Assembly (NCBI GenBank): GCA_031386665.1
Contig: JANNCN010000023.1
Coordinates: 13,595 to 77,594 of the forward strand
DNA from: JANYCG01 sp031386665
GTDB lineage: Bacteria; Pseudomonadota; Gammaproteobacteria; Burkholderiales; Burkholderiaceae_C
Reading direction: 5' to 3'
Length of the DNA stretch: 64,000 nt
Shown: positions 16,212 to 25,300 of the stretch, piece by piece
Layout of the letters: each line of letters begins with the position of its first letter
Numbering within the stretch: the first letter of the stretch is position 1
Notes under the pieces: model-generated
Told to the model about the DNA's origin: nothing
What the model saw: only the letters and a program-made list of their open reading frames with translations
Databases searched by the model: none
Made by a program: the position numbers and the translations under genes

Positions 16212-18407
16212 TCAATGCAGCGAATTTGGCCCGGTATCGCTTGCTGAATCCGCTAGCAAGGCGGACGACAGGCGCACCCGCTGCGACAGCTCCCGGGCAA
16301 TATTGCGAGTGATTTTGAGCGCCGCCAGCGGCTGCAGCTCAAGCAATGTCGAAATCGCCTGATTGTCAAGCAGCAGGGCCTGCACGGGACTGTCTGCCCA
16401 GGCTGTGGCCGAGCGGGTTTTGCCGTCAATGAAGCCCATTTCACCGACAAACTGACCTGGGCCAAAAGTGGCCAAGCGAGTCGACGCGTCGCCCTGGCCG
16501 GTCAAAATGCTGACACCGCCCGACTCCAGGAGCCAGATGCCATCTGCCAAGGCGTCTTTGCGAAAAAGCACCTCCCCTTTGGTGACGATCCGGTGCTGTC
16601 CCAATGCCAGCACCGCGTCGAGTTCGTCGGGTAGCAGGTCCTGAAGCAAGTTGTTGGCGGGCAGAGGGCGCGACAGCAAACCGCCGGTCATGACAGTTGA
16701 ATTCATCAGTACCGAGTCTTCGCAGGCCTCAATGCCACGGTCTAGGTCAATGCAAAACTTGACGTCAATGGCAGACTGAAGCCGAAGGCGCAGGTGGGTT
16801 GCCCGAGTTTTTTGCAGCCCCGTCAGGATGACCTTCAGGCGCCGATCTGTCAGTGCTTTGACCAACCAACCCACAGCGTCCACGCCGCTGGGGTCTACGT
16901 CATGCACTTGGCTCACATCGATCACGACCACGGTGGCCTCCGGGTGTAAGTCATCAGCGAGCTGCATCAAACGGGAACTGTTGCCAAAAAACAGATGGCC
17001 GTTGAGTTTCAAAACGCCCGCCCGGTGAAATGTCCGTGCCAGATTTTGGGTCTCACTAGCGCTTCTGACCCGCCGAGAATGGTGTTGATCCAGGTAGCCC
17101 CATTGCGCCGTCAAATTGCCAGAAACCCTTCGCAGCACTGCCAGACAAGATAAGGCCACTCCAATCCCGCAGGCCCAGATCAAATTGCCAAAAAAGGCGA
17201 CGAGCGTGATAGCAAAGGTGATCCAAAACCCAAGATCCTGTGTGCCGGATACGCCCCTTTGCCGGGTGCCTACCATGGTGCGCAAGCGGCGCATGAAGGC
17301 TGGGTCGGCCATCACCATCGCCTGCATGAAGAACAGCCCCGCAACCACGCCAGCAGGCAACGCCATAAGCCAGGGCCCAAGCGTCAACAACACAGCACCA
17401 GTCATCACAAGGCAAAGGGCCGACGCCAAAGGGCCTCGCCCTCCGTCAAGCCAGCTAGAAACACTTCGAACCGGGCTGCCGCTGCTGGGTACGCCACCGA
17501 GCAAAGCGCTGAATGAGTTGGCGCCACCCAATACAAACAATTCACGGTTGGCGTTGTAGCGTGCCCCAAATCGTGTTTCCATGACGGCGGCGGCAGTGAA
17601 GGTTTCAAGAATCATGACCAAGGCCAGCGTCACGGCACCGGGCAGACCGATGGTTGCCAGCCGCACAAAGTCTTGCCCAGTCAATGAAGGCCACAACATC
17701 ACCGACACCCAATTGGGCTGCCAGTCGGGTCTGATGCTGGTGCCTGGTGCCAGCGCTACGGGTTGAAGATAAAAAGCAATTGCGATCCCAATGAGAGGTG
17801 CCACGATGACAGCGGGCACTGCCCCCAGTGCGCGAACTCGGGTTGTGAGGTACGGCCAAACTGCATAGACTGAAATCATCACGCCCGCAATCAGCGCTGC
17901 CATCGCACCATGAGGCACTATTTTTTGAACGGCCAAAGCGATGAGTACCAAGGCAATGCCTGTGCTGATGCCAGACGTCACCGGTGTAGGAATCATCTTA
18001 AAGACATTGCCAAGTTTCAAAACGCCTGAGAGCAGCACCAGCCCGCTCGCCAGCAAAAACATGAGACTGCCCGCCGCAAGGCCCAGCATAAGTTGCTGCG
18101 TTGAAAGATTCACAACGCCTGTGGTTGGTGCGCCCGTGGCCAGACACAACTGCCAAATCAGCCCGATGTAGGCGACCAAAGATGCCGTTCGAGCGCTGGG
18201 CATGACCGCAGCCTGGCCCCTGAGCAGCAATGCGGCCAGATGAATGACGGTAGCGGTGACCAGGGTCGCCCAAAACCCGGCGGCCATGGCCTGCGGACCT
18301 AAAAAACTGACAAATAACAAGAGTGGGCTGATCACGTTGATCAAGCCTTGCAAAGACGCAGCAACTGCGCCTTTTAGCTCTGAGACGAACTTGGTTTGGG
18401 TAGCCAT
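16212..18407 (-). CDS. SulP-family anion transporter with STAS and cyclic-nucleotide-binding domains
   Basis: 731 residues in three parts. Residues ~10-430 are the SulP/SLC26 membrane domain with 10-14 helices (LQGLINVISPLLLFVSFLG; GVPSSGSPVRSVSSWLDGG near the substrate site). Residues ~460-560 form a STAS domain (LKLNGHLFFGNSSRLMQL, VVVIDVSQVHDVDPSGVDAV). Residues ~590-715 form a cNMP-binding fold (GEVLFRKDALADGIWLLESG, GEMGFIDGKTRSATAWAD). The last matches the PBC cassette only loosely (GEMGFIDGKTRSA), so a bound cyclic nucleotide is possible but unproven. Substrate probably sulfate or another inorganic anion, or bicarbonate. Confidence 0.88.
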   Translation of the reverse strand: MATQTKFVSELKGAVAASLQGLINVISPLLLFVSFLGPQAMAAGFWATLVTATVIHLAALLLRGQAAVMPSARTASLVAYIGLIWQLCLATGAPTTGVVNLSTQQLMLGLAAGSLMFLLASGLVLLSGVLKLGNVFKMIPTPVTSGISTGIALVLIALAVQKIVPHGAMAALIAGVMISVYAVWPYLTTRVRALGAVPAVIVAPLIGIAIAFYLQPVALAPGTSIRPDWQPNWVSVMLWPSLTGQDFVRLATIGLPGAVTLALVMILETFTAAAVMETRFGARYNANRELFVLGGANSFSALLGGVPSSGSPVRSVSSWLDGGRGPLASALCLVMTGAVLLTLGPWLMALPAGVVAGLFFMQAMVMADPAFMRRLRTMVGTRQRGVSGTQDLGFWITFAITLVAFFGNLIWACGIGVALSCLAVLRRVSGNLTAQWGYLDQHHSRRVRSASETQNLARTFHRAGVLKLNGHLFFGNSSRLMQLADDLHPEATVVVIDVSQVHDVDPSGVDAVGWLVKALTDRRLKVILTGLQKTRATHLRLRLQSAIDVKFCIDLDRGIEACEDSVLMNSTVMTGGLLSRPLPANNLLQDLLPDELDAVLALGQHRIVTKGEVLFRKDALADGIWLLESGGVSILTGQGDASTRLATFGPGQFVGEMGFIDGKTRSATAWADSPVQALLLDNQAISTLLELQPLAALKITRNIARELSQRVRLSSALLADSASDTGPNSLH

Positions 18408-18575
18408 GGCGCTACATCAATGGGAACTTGGTGGGCAAGGTTAAGGTGTGATGGCGTGGCAATGCAGCCCCAAGTATCGTGCAAAGATTGAGGGAAATCT
18501 TGCAATGATCGCGCAGGTACCCTGCAAGCGACGTGGCCGAAGTCAACGCCTGACTTTTATCAGCCCCGAGTTTGA

Positions 18576-19661
18576 TCAGACCCGTGAAAACCGCAAGGTG
18601 CCTTTGGCGTCACGGTGCCGCTTCAGCTTGCCTTCAAACCATAGCTTGTGCAAGTGCGCGACTGCTTCGCCCATGGCAAAGGTTATTTGGTGTAAGTCCA
18701 ACTCGCGCTTGAACATGATGGGAACGATATCGGCGCCACTGCAAGGCTGGGCTGCACAGGCTTGCATCACTTCTTCCAGACGGTCATTGTGGTGATCATG
18801 CAATTGCCGAATTCGGATGTGCAGGCCGGTGAAAGGTTTGCCGTGCGCGGGCAGGGTTAGGGTGTCAGGGTGCAACGGATCAAACTTGTCAACAGAGTCG
18901 AGAAACTGCTTTAACGGGTTGGCCTCTGGCTCGTTCTCGTGAACGCTGACATTAGTTGAAATGCGAGGCAGCATCATGTCGCCACCTATAAGAATACGGC
19001 TTTCTGCGCAATACAGGGCGATGTGTTCAGGCGCATGGCCATAGCCGCTGATGCATGCCCAGTTGCGTCCGCCAATGACAACCGTATCGCCGTCTTGCAT
19101 GCGCTTGAAGTTGCGGGGAACTTCGGGCACCAGGTTGCTAAAGTAATTCGTGCGCGCTCGAATCTGCCTGAGGTAATCGGCGTTGAAAAGTCCGTGGGAC
19201 TCAAAAAACGCGGCCGAATGATCACCGCCGCCGAAGCCCGTAGGGCTGATAGAAGCCAACCTTGCAACACCATAGTCGGTTGCGCTGATCCATAGGCGGC
19301 AGTCGTGATCAGGTGTTGTCCAGTGGTCGCAGATCCAGGCTGCCAAGCCGATATGGTCTGGATGCATATGGGTGCAAATGACACGCAAAATAGGCAAGCC
19401 TTCCAGCGAGCCGTCAAATATTTGCTGCCACTGAGCTTTGGACTCGTCGCGCGAGATGCAACAGTCCACAACTGTCCAGCCTTGTTGCTTGCCATTCGGG
19501 CCGTCCAATTCGTCACGCAGCAGCCACAAGTTAATATGGTTCAACGCGAAGGGCAGCGCCATGCGAATCCATTTCACACCTGGAGCCACCGTGTACGTTG
19601 CGCCAGGCTCTGGCAGAGTGTCCCCTAGTGGGTAGCAAAGCTCTTTTTCAAGTTCATTCAT
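18576..19661 (-). CDS. Metallo-beta-lactamase-fold hydrolase
   Basis: 361 residues from ATG 19659-19661; TTG 19667 is a possible earlier start. THMHPDHIG (near 100-108) is the HxHxDH zinc motif; YGHAPEHIALY, IGGDMMLP and LTLPAHGKPF supply the other ligands, so the site is complete. The C-terminal ~60 residues form an extra helical tail. It is divergent from liuR, with the perfect LiuR-like palindrome between them, and relatives are commonly next to liu or acyl-CoA genes. A thioesterase-like role on acyl-CoA is plausible but unproven. Confidence 0.85.
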   Translation of the reverse strand: MNELEKELCYPLGDTLPEPGATYTVAPGVKWIRMALPFALNHINLWLLRDELDGPNGKQQGWTVVDCCISRDESKAQWQQIFDGSLEGLPILRVICTHMHPDHIGLAAWICDHWTTPDHDCRLWISATDYGVARLASISPTGFGGGDHSAAFFESHGLFNADYLRQIRARTNYFSNLVPEVPRNFKRMQDGDTVVIGGRNWACISGYGHAPEHIALYCAESRILIGGDMMLPRISTNVSVHENEPEANPLKQFLDSVDKFDPLHPDTLTLPAHGKPFTGLHIRIRQLHDHHNDRLEEVMQACAAQPCSGADIVPIMFKRELDLHQITFAMGEAVAHLHKLWFEGKLKRHRDAKGTLRFSRV

Positions 19662-19696
19662 GGACAAAATAAATTGAGTGATAATCCATCAACTAA

Positions 19697-19718
19697 TTGA
19701 CGTTTACGTAAACGTCAA
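19697..19718. promoter_or_regulatory. 22-bp perfect palindrome, candidate LiuR operator
   Basis: Arms TTGACGTTTAC and GTAAACGTCAA abut with no spacer. It lies in the 160-bp divergent region between the metallo-beta-lactamase gene (start 19661) and liuR (19822). The ACGTTTACGTAAACGT core agrees with the published type of LiuR site in proteobacteria as I remember it. It could control both directions. Confidence 0.8.
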
Positions 19719-19821
19719 CCGGAAAATCAATTGTAGAGTGCGCTCAAAATTGCGCTGTCACCTTGGGGTTTCTCCTCACAATTCAATCCATGCGGGCCTC
19801 TCCAAAACACCATTCGACGTC

Positions 19822-20265
19822 ATGAGTCAGACCTACAGCATCAGTGATTTAGCCCGAGAGTTTGACTTGACCACGCGGGCAATGCGGTTTTATGAAGACA
19901 TGGGGCTTTTGCAGCCAACCCGTTCAGGGCCGCAACTTAGAAATCGTGTTTATAGCGGTCGTGACCGAACGCGTCTTAAGCTGACTTTGCGGGCCAAGCG
20001 CTTGGGCTTGTCGCTGACTGAGGCCAAAGAAATCATTGACATTTATGACAGTCCCCGTGACACCGGAGCGCAGCTGAAAAAGTTTTTGGCTATTTTGCAC
20101 GACCATCGCGCAGAGCTTGAGGGGCAAATGGCAGAATTGCAGGCCAACCTGGATGAAGTGAAGACGCACGAAAAAGAAGCGAAAACACTGCTTGCCAAAA
20201 CTGAAATCAAATTGAATTCCAAAACAAAGCCGGAACCAGCATCGAAATTGGAGGAAAAACAATGA
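19822..20265 (+). CDS. liuR: MerR-family regulator of leucine/isovalerate degradation
   Basis: 147 residues from ATG 19822; the longer frame reaching 19678 would cross the operator. The MerR HTH occupies residues ~4-70 (TYSISDLAREFDLTTRAMRFYEDMGLL begins it), followed by a long dimerising helix (~80-125) and a charged tail. It has no metal-binding Cys, in agreement with the LiuR group that senses acyl-CoA-type intermediates. Its stop overlaps the liuA start in ATGA, so regulator and first enzyme are translationally coupled, and the upstream palindrome implies autoregulation. Confidence 0.9.
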   Translation: MSQTYSISDLAREFDLTTRAMRFYEDMGLLQPTRSGPQLRNRVYSGRDRTRLKLTLRAKRLGLSLTEAKEIIDIYDSPRDTGAQLKKFLAILHDHRAELEGQMAELQANLDEVKTHEKEAKTLLAKTEIKLNSKTKPEPASKLEEKQ

Positions 20266-21452
20266 ACCTACCTGGCCTGAATTTCCAATTGGGTGAAGAC
20301 GTGGACGCGCTGCGCGACGCAGTGCGGGAATTTGCCCAAACCGAGATAGCACCGTGCGCCAGCGACATTGACAGCAAAGATCAATTTCCGATGGATTTGT
20401 GGGTCAAGTTGGGCAGTTTGGGCGTTTTGGGCATTACCGTCAGCGAAGAATACGGCGGCGCCAACATGGGCTATTTGGCCCACATGGTGGCGATGGAAGA
20501 AATTTCTCGTGCATCAGCATCAGTGGGTTTGAGCTACGGTGCCCACAGCAACTTGTGCGTGAACCAGATCAAGCGCAACGGAAGTGCTGAACAGCGCCAA
20601 AAGTACCTGCCCAAATTGATCAGCGGCGAGCATGTCGGCGCGCTTGCCATGAGCGAACCCGGTGCGGGCTCTGACGTGATCAGCATGAAGTTAAAGGCCG
20701 AAGACAAAGGCGGCTACTACTTGTTGAACGGCAGCAAAATGTGGATCACCAATGGTCCAGATGCCGACACGCTGGTCGTGTATGCCAAAACGGAGCCTGA
20801 GCTGGGTGCGCGGGGGGTCACGGCCTTTTTGATTGAAAAATCGATGAAAGGCTTTTCTGTAGCGCAAAAGCTTAATAAATTAGGCATGCGCGGCAGCCAT
20901 ACCGGTGAGCTGGTGTTTGACAACGTGGAAGTGCCTGCCAGTCAAATATTGGGTGGCTTGAACAGTGGCGCCAAAGTGCTAATGAGTGGTTTGGACTATG
21001 AACGCGCTGTGTTGACTGGCGGACCGCTAGGCATCATGCAAAGCGTAATGGACAGCGTTGTCCCCTACATTCATGAACGCAAGCAATTCGGCCAAAGCAT
21101 TGGCGAGTTTCAGTTGATTCAGGGCAAAGTTGCAGACATGTACACCGTGCTGCAGGCTGGAAGGTCGTTTGCCTACACCGTTGCAAAAAATCTGGATTTG
21201 CTGGTTCAGCAAAACAATGGCGAGCACGTGCGCCATGTCCGCAAAGACTGCGCCTCGGTCATTTTGTGGTGTGCAGAGAAAGCCACCTGGATGGCGGGCG
21301 AGGGCGTGCAAATTTTCGGTGGCAATGGCTACATCAATGACTACCCGTTAGGGCGCTTGTGGCGTGACGCCAAGCTCTACGAAATTGGCGCAGGCACCAG
21401 CGAAATTCGTCGAATGTTGATTGGGCGAGAGCTGTTTGCGGAGACGATGTGA
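20262..21452 (+). CDS. liuA: Isovaleryl-CoA dehydrogenase
   Basis: FAD enzyme converting isovaleryl-CoA to 3-methylcrotonyl-CoA. 396 residues, normal. SEPGAGSDV and KMWITNGPDADT are the flavin-binding signatures. The catalytic base typical of isovaleryl-CoA dehydrogenases sits in the helix G position, here Glu247 in DYERAVLTGGPLGIMQ, while the usual C-terminal site reads IGAGTSEIRRM. LERAV-type sequence plus position directly after liuR makes the assignment firm. ATGA overlap with liuR. Confidence 0.95.
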   Translation: MNLPGLNFQLGEDVDALRDAVREFAQTEIAPCASDIDSKDQFPMDLWVKLGSLGVLGITVSEEYGGANMGYLAHMVAMEEISRASASVGLSYGAHSNLCVNQIKRNGSAEQRQKYLPKLISGEHVGALAMSEPGAGSDVISMKLKAEDKGGYYLLNGSKMWITNGPDADTLVVYAKTEPELGARGVTAFLIEKSMKGFSVAQKLNKLGMRGSHTGELVFDNVEVPASQILGGLNSGAKVLMSGLDYERAVLTGGPLGIMQSVMDSVVPYIHERKQFGQSIGEFQLIQGKVADMYTVLQAGRSFAYTVAKNLDLLVQQNNGEHVRHVRKDCASVILWCAEKATWMAGEGVQIFGGNGYINDYPLGRLWRDAKLYEIGAGTSEIRRMLIGRELFAETM

Positions 21453-21494
21453 GTTCGTTGCTTGGGGCGAGTACTTCAAAATTTCACTGAATAA

Positions 21495-22154
21495 ATGAGC
21501 AATTCAATTCAAGACCTCTTTGTCCACAACCGGGCGTGGGCAGCACAAATGGAGCGCGAGCGGCCGGGGTTTTTCACCAATCTCAAAAGCCAGCAATCGC
21601 CCAAGTACATGTGGATTGGTTGCTCTGACAGCCGCGTTCCGGCCAACCAGATCACGGGATTGGAGCCTGGCGAAGTGTTTGTGCACCGCAATGTCGCCAA
21701 CGTGGTGGTGCATTCGGATTTGAATGCGCTGTCCACCATTCAGTTTGCAGTGGAACGCCTGAAAGTGCAGCACGTGATGGTGGTAGGCCACTATGGCTGT
21801 TCGGGCGTGCAAGCAGCGTTGGAAGGGGCTCGCATCGGTTTGGCAGACAACTGGCTGCGGCACATAAAGGACGTTCGCGATCGACATCGCAATTTACTGG
21901 ACGCCATACCCGAGCGTGCGCGTCACGATGCCTTGGTGGAGCTCAACGTGATTGAACAAGTGATCAACGTAGCTCAAAGCACTGTGCTTCAAGACGCGTG
22001 GAGTCGAGGCCAAACCGTCAGCCTGCACGGTTGGGTTTATGGCGTGCATGACGGCTTGCTCAAGGATTTAATGTTGACCGTGTCTGCCAACGAATCGCTT
22101 GACCAGTATTACAAATCGGCGATAGACGGTGTCGCCCTCGCCCTTCGCCATTGA
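21495..22154 (+). CDS. can: Beta-class carbonic anhydrase
   Basis: 219 residues. The zinc ligands and catalytic dyad are visible: CSDSRVP (Cys43, Asp45, Arg47), and GHYGCSGV (His99, Cys102). QPVSLHGWVYGVHDGLLKDL-like C-terminal strand present. It interconverts CO2 and bicarbonate in the cytosol. It is 42 bp after liuA and 21 bp before aceK on the same strand, inside the liu block. A supply of bicarbonate to the biotin-dependent carboxylase LiuBD is a natural explanation for its place here (inference). Confidence 0.93.
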   Translation: MSNSIQDLFVHNRAWAAQMERERPGFFTNLKSQQSPKYMWIGCSDSRVPANQITGLEPGEVFVHRNVANVVVHSDLNALSTIQFAVERLKVQHVMVVGHYGCSGVQAALEGARIGLADNWLRHIKDVRDRHRNLLDAIPERARHDALVELNVIEQVINVAQSTVLQDAWSRGQTVSLHGWVYGVHDGLLKDLMLTVSANESLDQYYKSAIDGVALALRH

Positions 22155-22175
22155 TTCCCAAGACGAGCTGAAACC

Positions 22176-24023
22176 ATGGCAGAAGTCAACAATTTCCCTC
22201 AACGCCTTGATTCGTCGCTAGCCTACGACATCGCCAAAGCCATGATGGATGGCTTCAATCGGCACTATCGACTGTTTCGCACCGAATCGTCGCGTGCCAA
22301 GCACCGTTTTGAAACCGCGGACTGGCACGGCCAGCAGCGAGCGCAGCGTGAACGCATTGAGTTTTACGACCTTCGCGTCAAAGAATGTTCGATTCGGTTG
22401 GAGCGTGAATTCAAAGCGGGCGATCAGCCCATGGACATTTGGCAGCAAGTCAAGTTGCACTACATCGGGCTTTTGGTCAACCACCATCAGCCTGAACTGG
22501 CTGAGACATTTTTCAATTCGGTGACCACCAAAATCCTGCACCGCACGCATTTTCACAACGACTTTATCTTTGTTCGACCGGCTGTCAGCACCGAGTATAT
22601 TGAAAACGGCGAGCCAGAAGCCCGCCCTACGTACCGCGCGTACTACCCCACCCGTGAAAGCATGGTGGAGGTGATGGTCACCATGGTGCAAGACTTTGAC
22701 TTGCGGGTGCCTTTTTCAGACCTCAAGCGCGATGCCGCTTATGTCGTCAAGGCGATGGACGGCAAGCTGCTGGATGCGAAGCTGCGGGCCAATTTTCAGA
22801 TCCAGGTGCTGACCAGCTTGTTCTACCGCAACAAAGGGGCCTATCTGGTTGGTAAGTTGATCAATGGATTTAACGAATTTCCATTTGCTTTGCCTATTCT
22901 TCATGACGGCCATGGCAAGCTGGCAATCGATGCCGCCCTGTTTGGCGAAGACGATTTGCTGATGCTGTTCAGCTTCGCCCGCGCCTACTTCATGGTGGAC
23001 ATGGAAATTCCGTCGGCGTATGTTCAGTTCTTGCGCAGCATGATGCCGCGAAAGCCGCGCAATGAAATTTATAGCGCGCTGGGCCTGCAAAAGCAGGGCA
23101 AGACGCTTTTCTACCGCGATTTTTTGCACCACCTTCGCCACTCCAGTGACAAGTTTCGCATCGCTCCGGGCATCAAAGGCATGGTCATGCTGGTGTTTGA
23201 TCTGCCTTCATTTCCCTATGTGTTCAAGGTCATCAAAGACTATTACCCGCCTCAAAAAGACACCACCCGCGAACAAATCAAGGGCAAGTACCTATTGGTG
23301 AAGCAACACGACCGCGTGGGGCGCATGGCCGACACGCTGGAGTACAGCGAGGTGGCTTTCCCCCGCGAGCGTTTTGACGAAGAACTCATTGCCGAAATTG
23401 AAAAGTTCGCCCCCAGTCAGCTTGAGATCAGTGACCGCGATGGCGATGGCCAAAATGAGGTCATCATCAAGCACGTCTACATTGAGCGGCGCATGATTCC
23501 GCTGAACATTTACCTGCAAGAGGCGTTTGATGCAGGTGGCGCTGACCCGCGCCTGCCCGCTTCGGGTGCCCGCGCCCGGGAGCAAATTGAACGTGGCGTG
23601 GTTGAGTATGGCAACGCCATCAAAGACCTGGTTGCCGCGAATATTTTCCCAGGCGACATGCTTTGGAAAAATTTTGGCATCACACGCCACGGCAAGGTTG
23701 TTTTTTACGACTACGACGAGATCGAGTACATCACCGACTGCAACTTCCGCGTGGTTCCGTCGCCGCGCAATGAAGAAGATGAAATGAGTGGCGAGGTTTG
23801 GTACAAAGTCGGGCCCAAAGACGTGTTTCCAGAAACGTTTGGCCCCTTTTTGCTGGGCAACCCGGCCGTGCGCAGTGTTTTCATGAAGCACCATGCCGAC
23901 TTGCTGGAAGCCAAGTTCTGGCAAGGCCATAAAAACCGAATATTGGAGGGGCATGTTTTTGACGTGTTCCCCTATGAGCGTGAAAAGAGATTTGTCAACT
24001 TTGAGGAGCACACCAGTGTCTGA
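22176..24023 (+). CDS. aceK: Isocitrate dehydrogenase kinase/phosphatase
   Basis: Bifunctional enzyme that phosphorylates or dephosphorylates isocitrate dehydrogenase, directing carbon to the glyoxylate bypass or the TCA cycle. 615 residues, slightly above the E. coli size. LVFDLPSFPYVFKVIKDYYPPQK is the kinase nucleotide-binding region, and GNAIKDLVAANIFPGDMLWKNFG with VFYDYDEIEY contain the catalytic Asp residues. It ends 8 nt inside the next gene, so it is coupled to the thiolase. Confidence 0.95.
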   Translation: MAEVNNFPQRLDSSLAYDIAKAMMDGFNRHYRLFRTESSRAKHRFETADWHGQQRAQRERIEFYDLRVKECSIRLEREFKAGDQPMDIWQQVKLHYIGLLVNHHQPELAETFFNSVTTKILHRTHFHNDFIFVRPAVSTEYIENGEPEARPTYRAYYPTRESMVEVMVTMVQDFDLRVPFSDLKRDAAYVVKAMDGKLLDAKLRANFQIQVLTSLFYRNKGAYLVGKLINGFNEFPFALPILHDGHGKLAIDAALFGEDDLLMLFSFARAYFMVDMEIPSAYVQFLRSMMPRKPRNEIYSALGLQKQGKTLFYRDFLHHLRHSSDKFRIAPGIKGMVMLVFDLPSFPYVFKVIKDYYPPQKDTTREQIKGKYLLVKQHDRVGRMADTLEYSEVAFPRERFDEELIAEIEKFAPSQLEISDRDGDGQNEVIIKHVYIERRMIPLNIYLQEAFDAGGADPRLPASGARAREQIERGVVEYGNAIKDLVAANIFPGDMLWKNFGITRHGKVVFYDYDEIEYITDCNFRVVPSPRNEEDEMSGEVWYKVGPKDVFPETFGPFLLGNPAVRSVFMKHHADLLEAKFWQGHKNRILEGHVFDVFPYEREKRFVNFEEHTSV

Positions 24024-25248
24024 CCCCCTAAAGCAAGCCCAAGGCCAAGCCCAAGCCAACTCAGCTGCCGACCCCGTTGTCATCGTCGGGGCCGCCCGTA
24101 CGCCTATGGGTGGCTTTCAAGGCGATTTTTCGTCGCTGGCAGCGCACGATCTGGGTGGCGCTGCAATCAAAGCGGCCGTCGAACGTGCTGGCGTTGGTGC
24201 CAGTTTGGTGACTGAAGTGCTGTTTGGCAATTGCCTGATGGCTGGGCAGGGCCAGGCGCCCGCGCGGCAAGCGGTGTTCAAAGGCGGTTTGCCGATCAGC
24301 GCGGGCGCGGTTACCTTGTCCAAAATGTGTGGCTCTGGCATGAAGGCGGCTATGATGGCGCACGACATGCTACTGGCCGGCAGCCATGATGTGATGGTGG
24401 CAGGCGGTATGGAGAGCATGACCAACGCCCCACATTTGCTGCTGAAAGGGCGCAGTGGCATTCGCATTGGCCATGACCGCGTGATGGACCACATGATGCT
24501 GGATGGGCTGGAAGATGCCTACGAGGCGGGTCGTTCCATGGGCACGTTTGGTGAAGACTGCGCGGCCAAATACAGCTTCACCCGCGCGCAGCAAGATGCG
24601 TTTGCCACCGCCAGCGTGCAGCGTGCACAAGCAGCCACCACGTCCGGCGCATTTGCCGCCGAGATCACGCCCGTGACAGTCAAGGGCCGTGCTGGCGACA
24701 CCGTGATTTCTATCGATGAAGGGCCAGGCAAGATCAAGCTGGACAAAATCCCTGCGTTGAAACCAGCGTTCAAAAAGGAAGGCACGATCACCGCAGCCAG
24801 CAGTTCCAGCATCAACGATGGCGCGGCCGCGATGGTGCTGATGCGGGCATCAACCGCGGCCAAACTGGGCCTGAAACCGCTGGCCAAAATTGTGGCCCAC
24901 GGCACGCATGCGCAAGAACCCAACTGGTTTGCCACAGCCCCGCTCGGTGCCGTGAACAAGGTCTTGGCCAAAGCGGGCTGGTCGGTGAAAGACGTGGATC
25001 TGTGGGAAGTGAATGAGGCCTTCGCTGTGGTGCCCATGGCCCTGATGCACGAACTGAAGTTAGGCCACGACATTGTGAATGTGAACGGCGGTGCTTGCGC
25101 TTTGGGTCACCCGATTGGTGCCAGTGGCGCGCGCATCATGGTGACTTTGATGTACGCCCTGAAGGCCCGCGGGCTGAAAAAAGGCGTAGCCACCCTGTGC
25201 ATTGGTGGCGGCGAGGGAACCGCCGTTGCGATTGAAATGCTGGGATGA
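24016..25248 (+). CDS. Acetyl-CoA C-acetyltransferase (thiolase)
   Basis: 410 residues from GTG 24016, with GAGGAG 8-13 nt upstream and the start lying inside the end of aceK. VIVGAARTPMGGFQGDF opens the thiolase fold. The acyl-binding nucleophile is Cys105 in LSKMCGSGMKAAM; NEAFAVVP and ALGHPIGASGAR carry the catalytic Asn and His; CIGGGEGTAVAIE holds the second Cys. It condenses or cleaves acetoacetyl-CoA, the product side of leucine degradation. Could be called atoB or phaA; the sequence does not decide between degradation and polyhydroxyalkanoate precursor supply. Confidence 0.92.
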   Translation: MSDPLKQAQGQAQANSAADPVVIVGAARTPMGGFQGDFSSLAAHDLGGAAIKAAVERAGVGASLVTEVLFGNCLMAGQGQAPARQAVFKGGLPISAGAVTLSKMCGSGMKAAMMAHDMLLAGSHDVMVAGGMESMTNAPHLLLKGRSGIRIGHDRVMDHMMLDGLEDAYEAGRSMGTFGEDCAAKYSFTRAQQDAFATASVQRAQAATTSGAFAAEITPVTVKGRAGDTVISIDEGPGKIKLDKIPALKPAFKKEGTITAASSSSINDGAAAMVLMRASTAAKLGLKPLAKIVAHGTHAQEPNWFATAPLGAVNKVLAKAGWSVKDVDLWEVNEAFAVVPMALMHELKLGHDIVNVNGGACALGHPIGASGARIMVTLMYALKARGLKKGVATLCIGGGEGTAVAIEMLG

Positions 25249-25300
25249 TTTCAGTCTGTAGCGTTAGACCTTCTGCCCAGAGCCCAAGCCGGAGCCTGCC

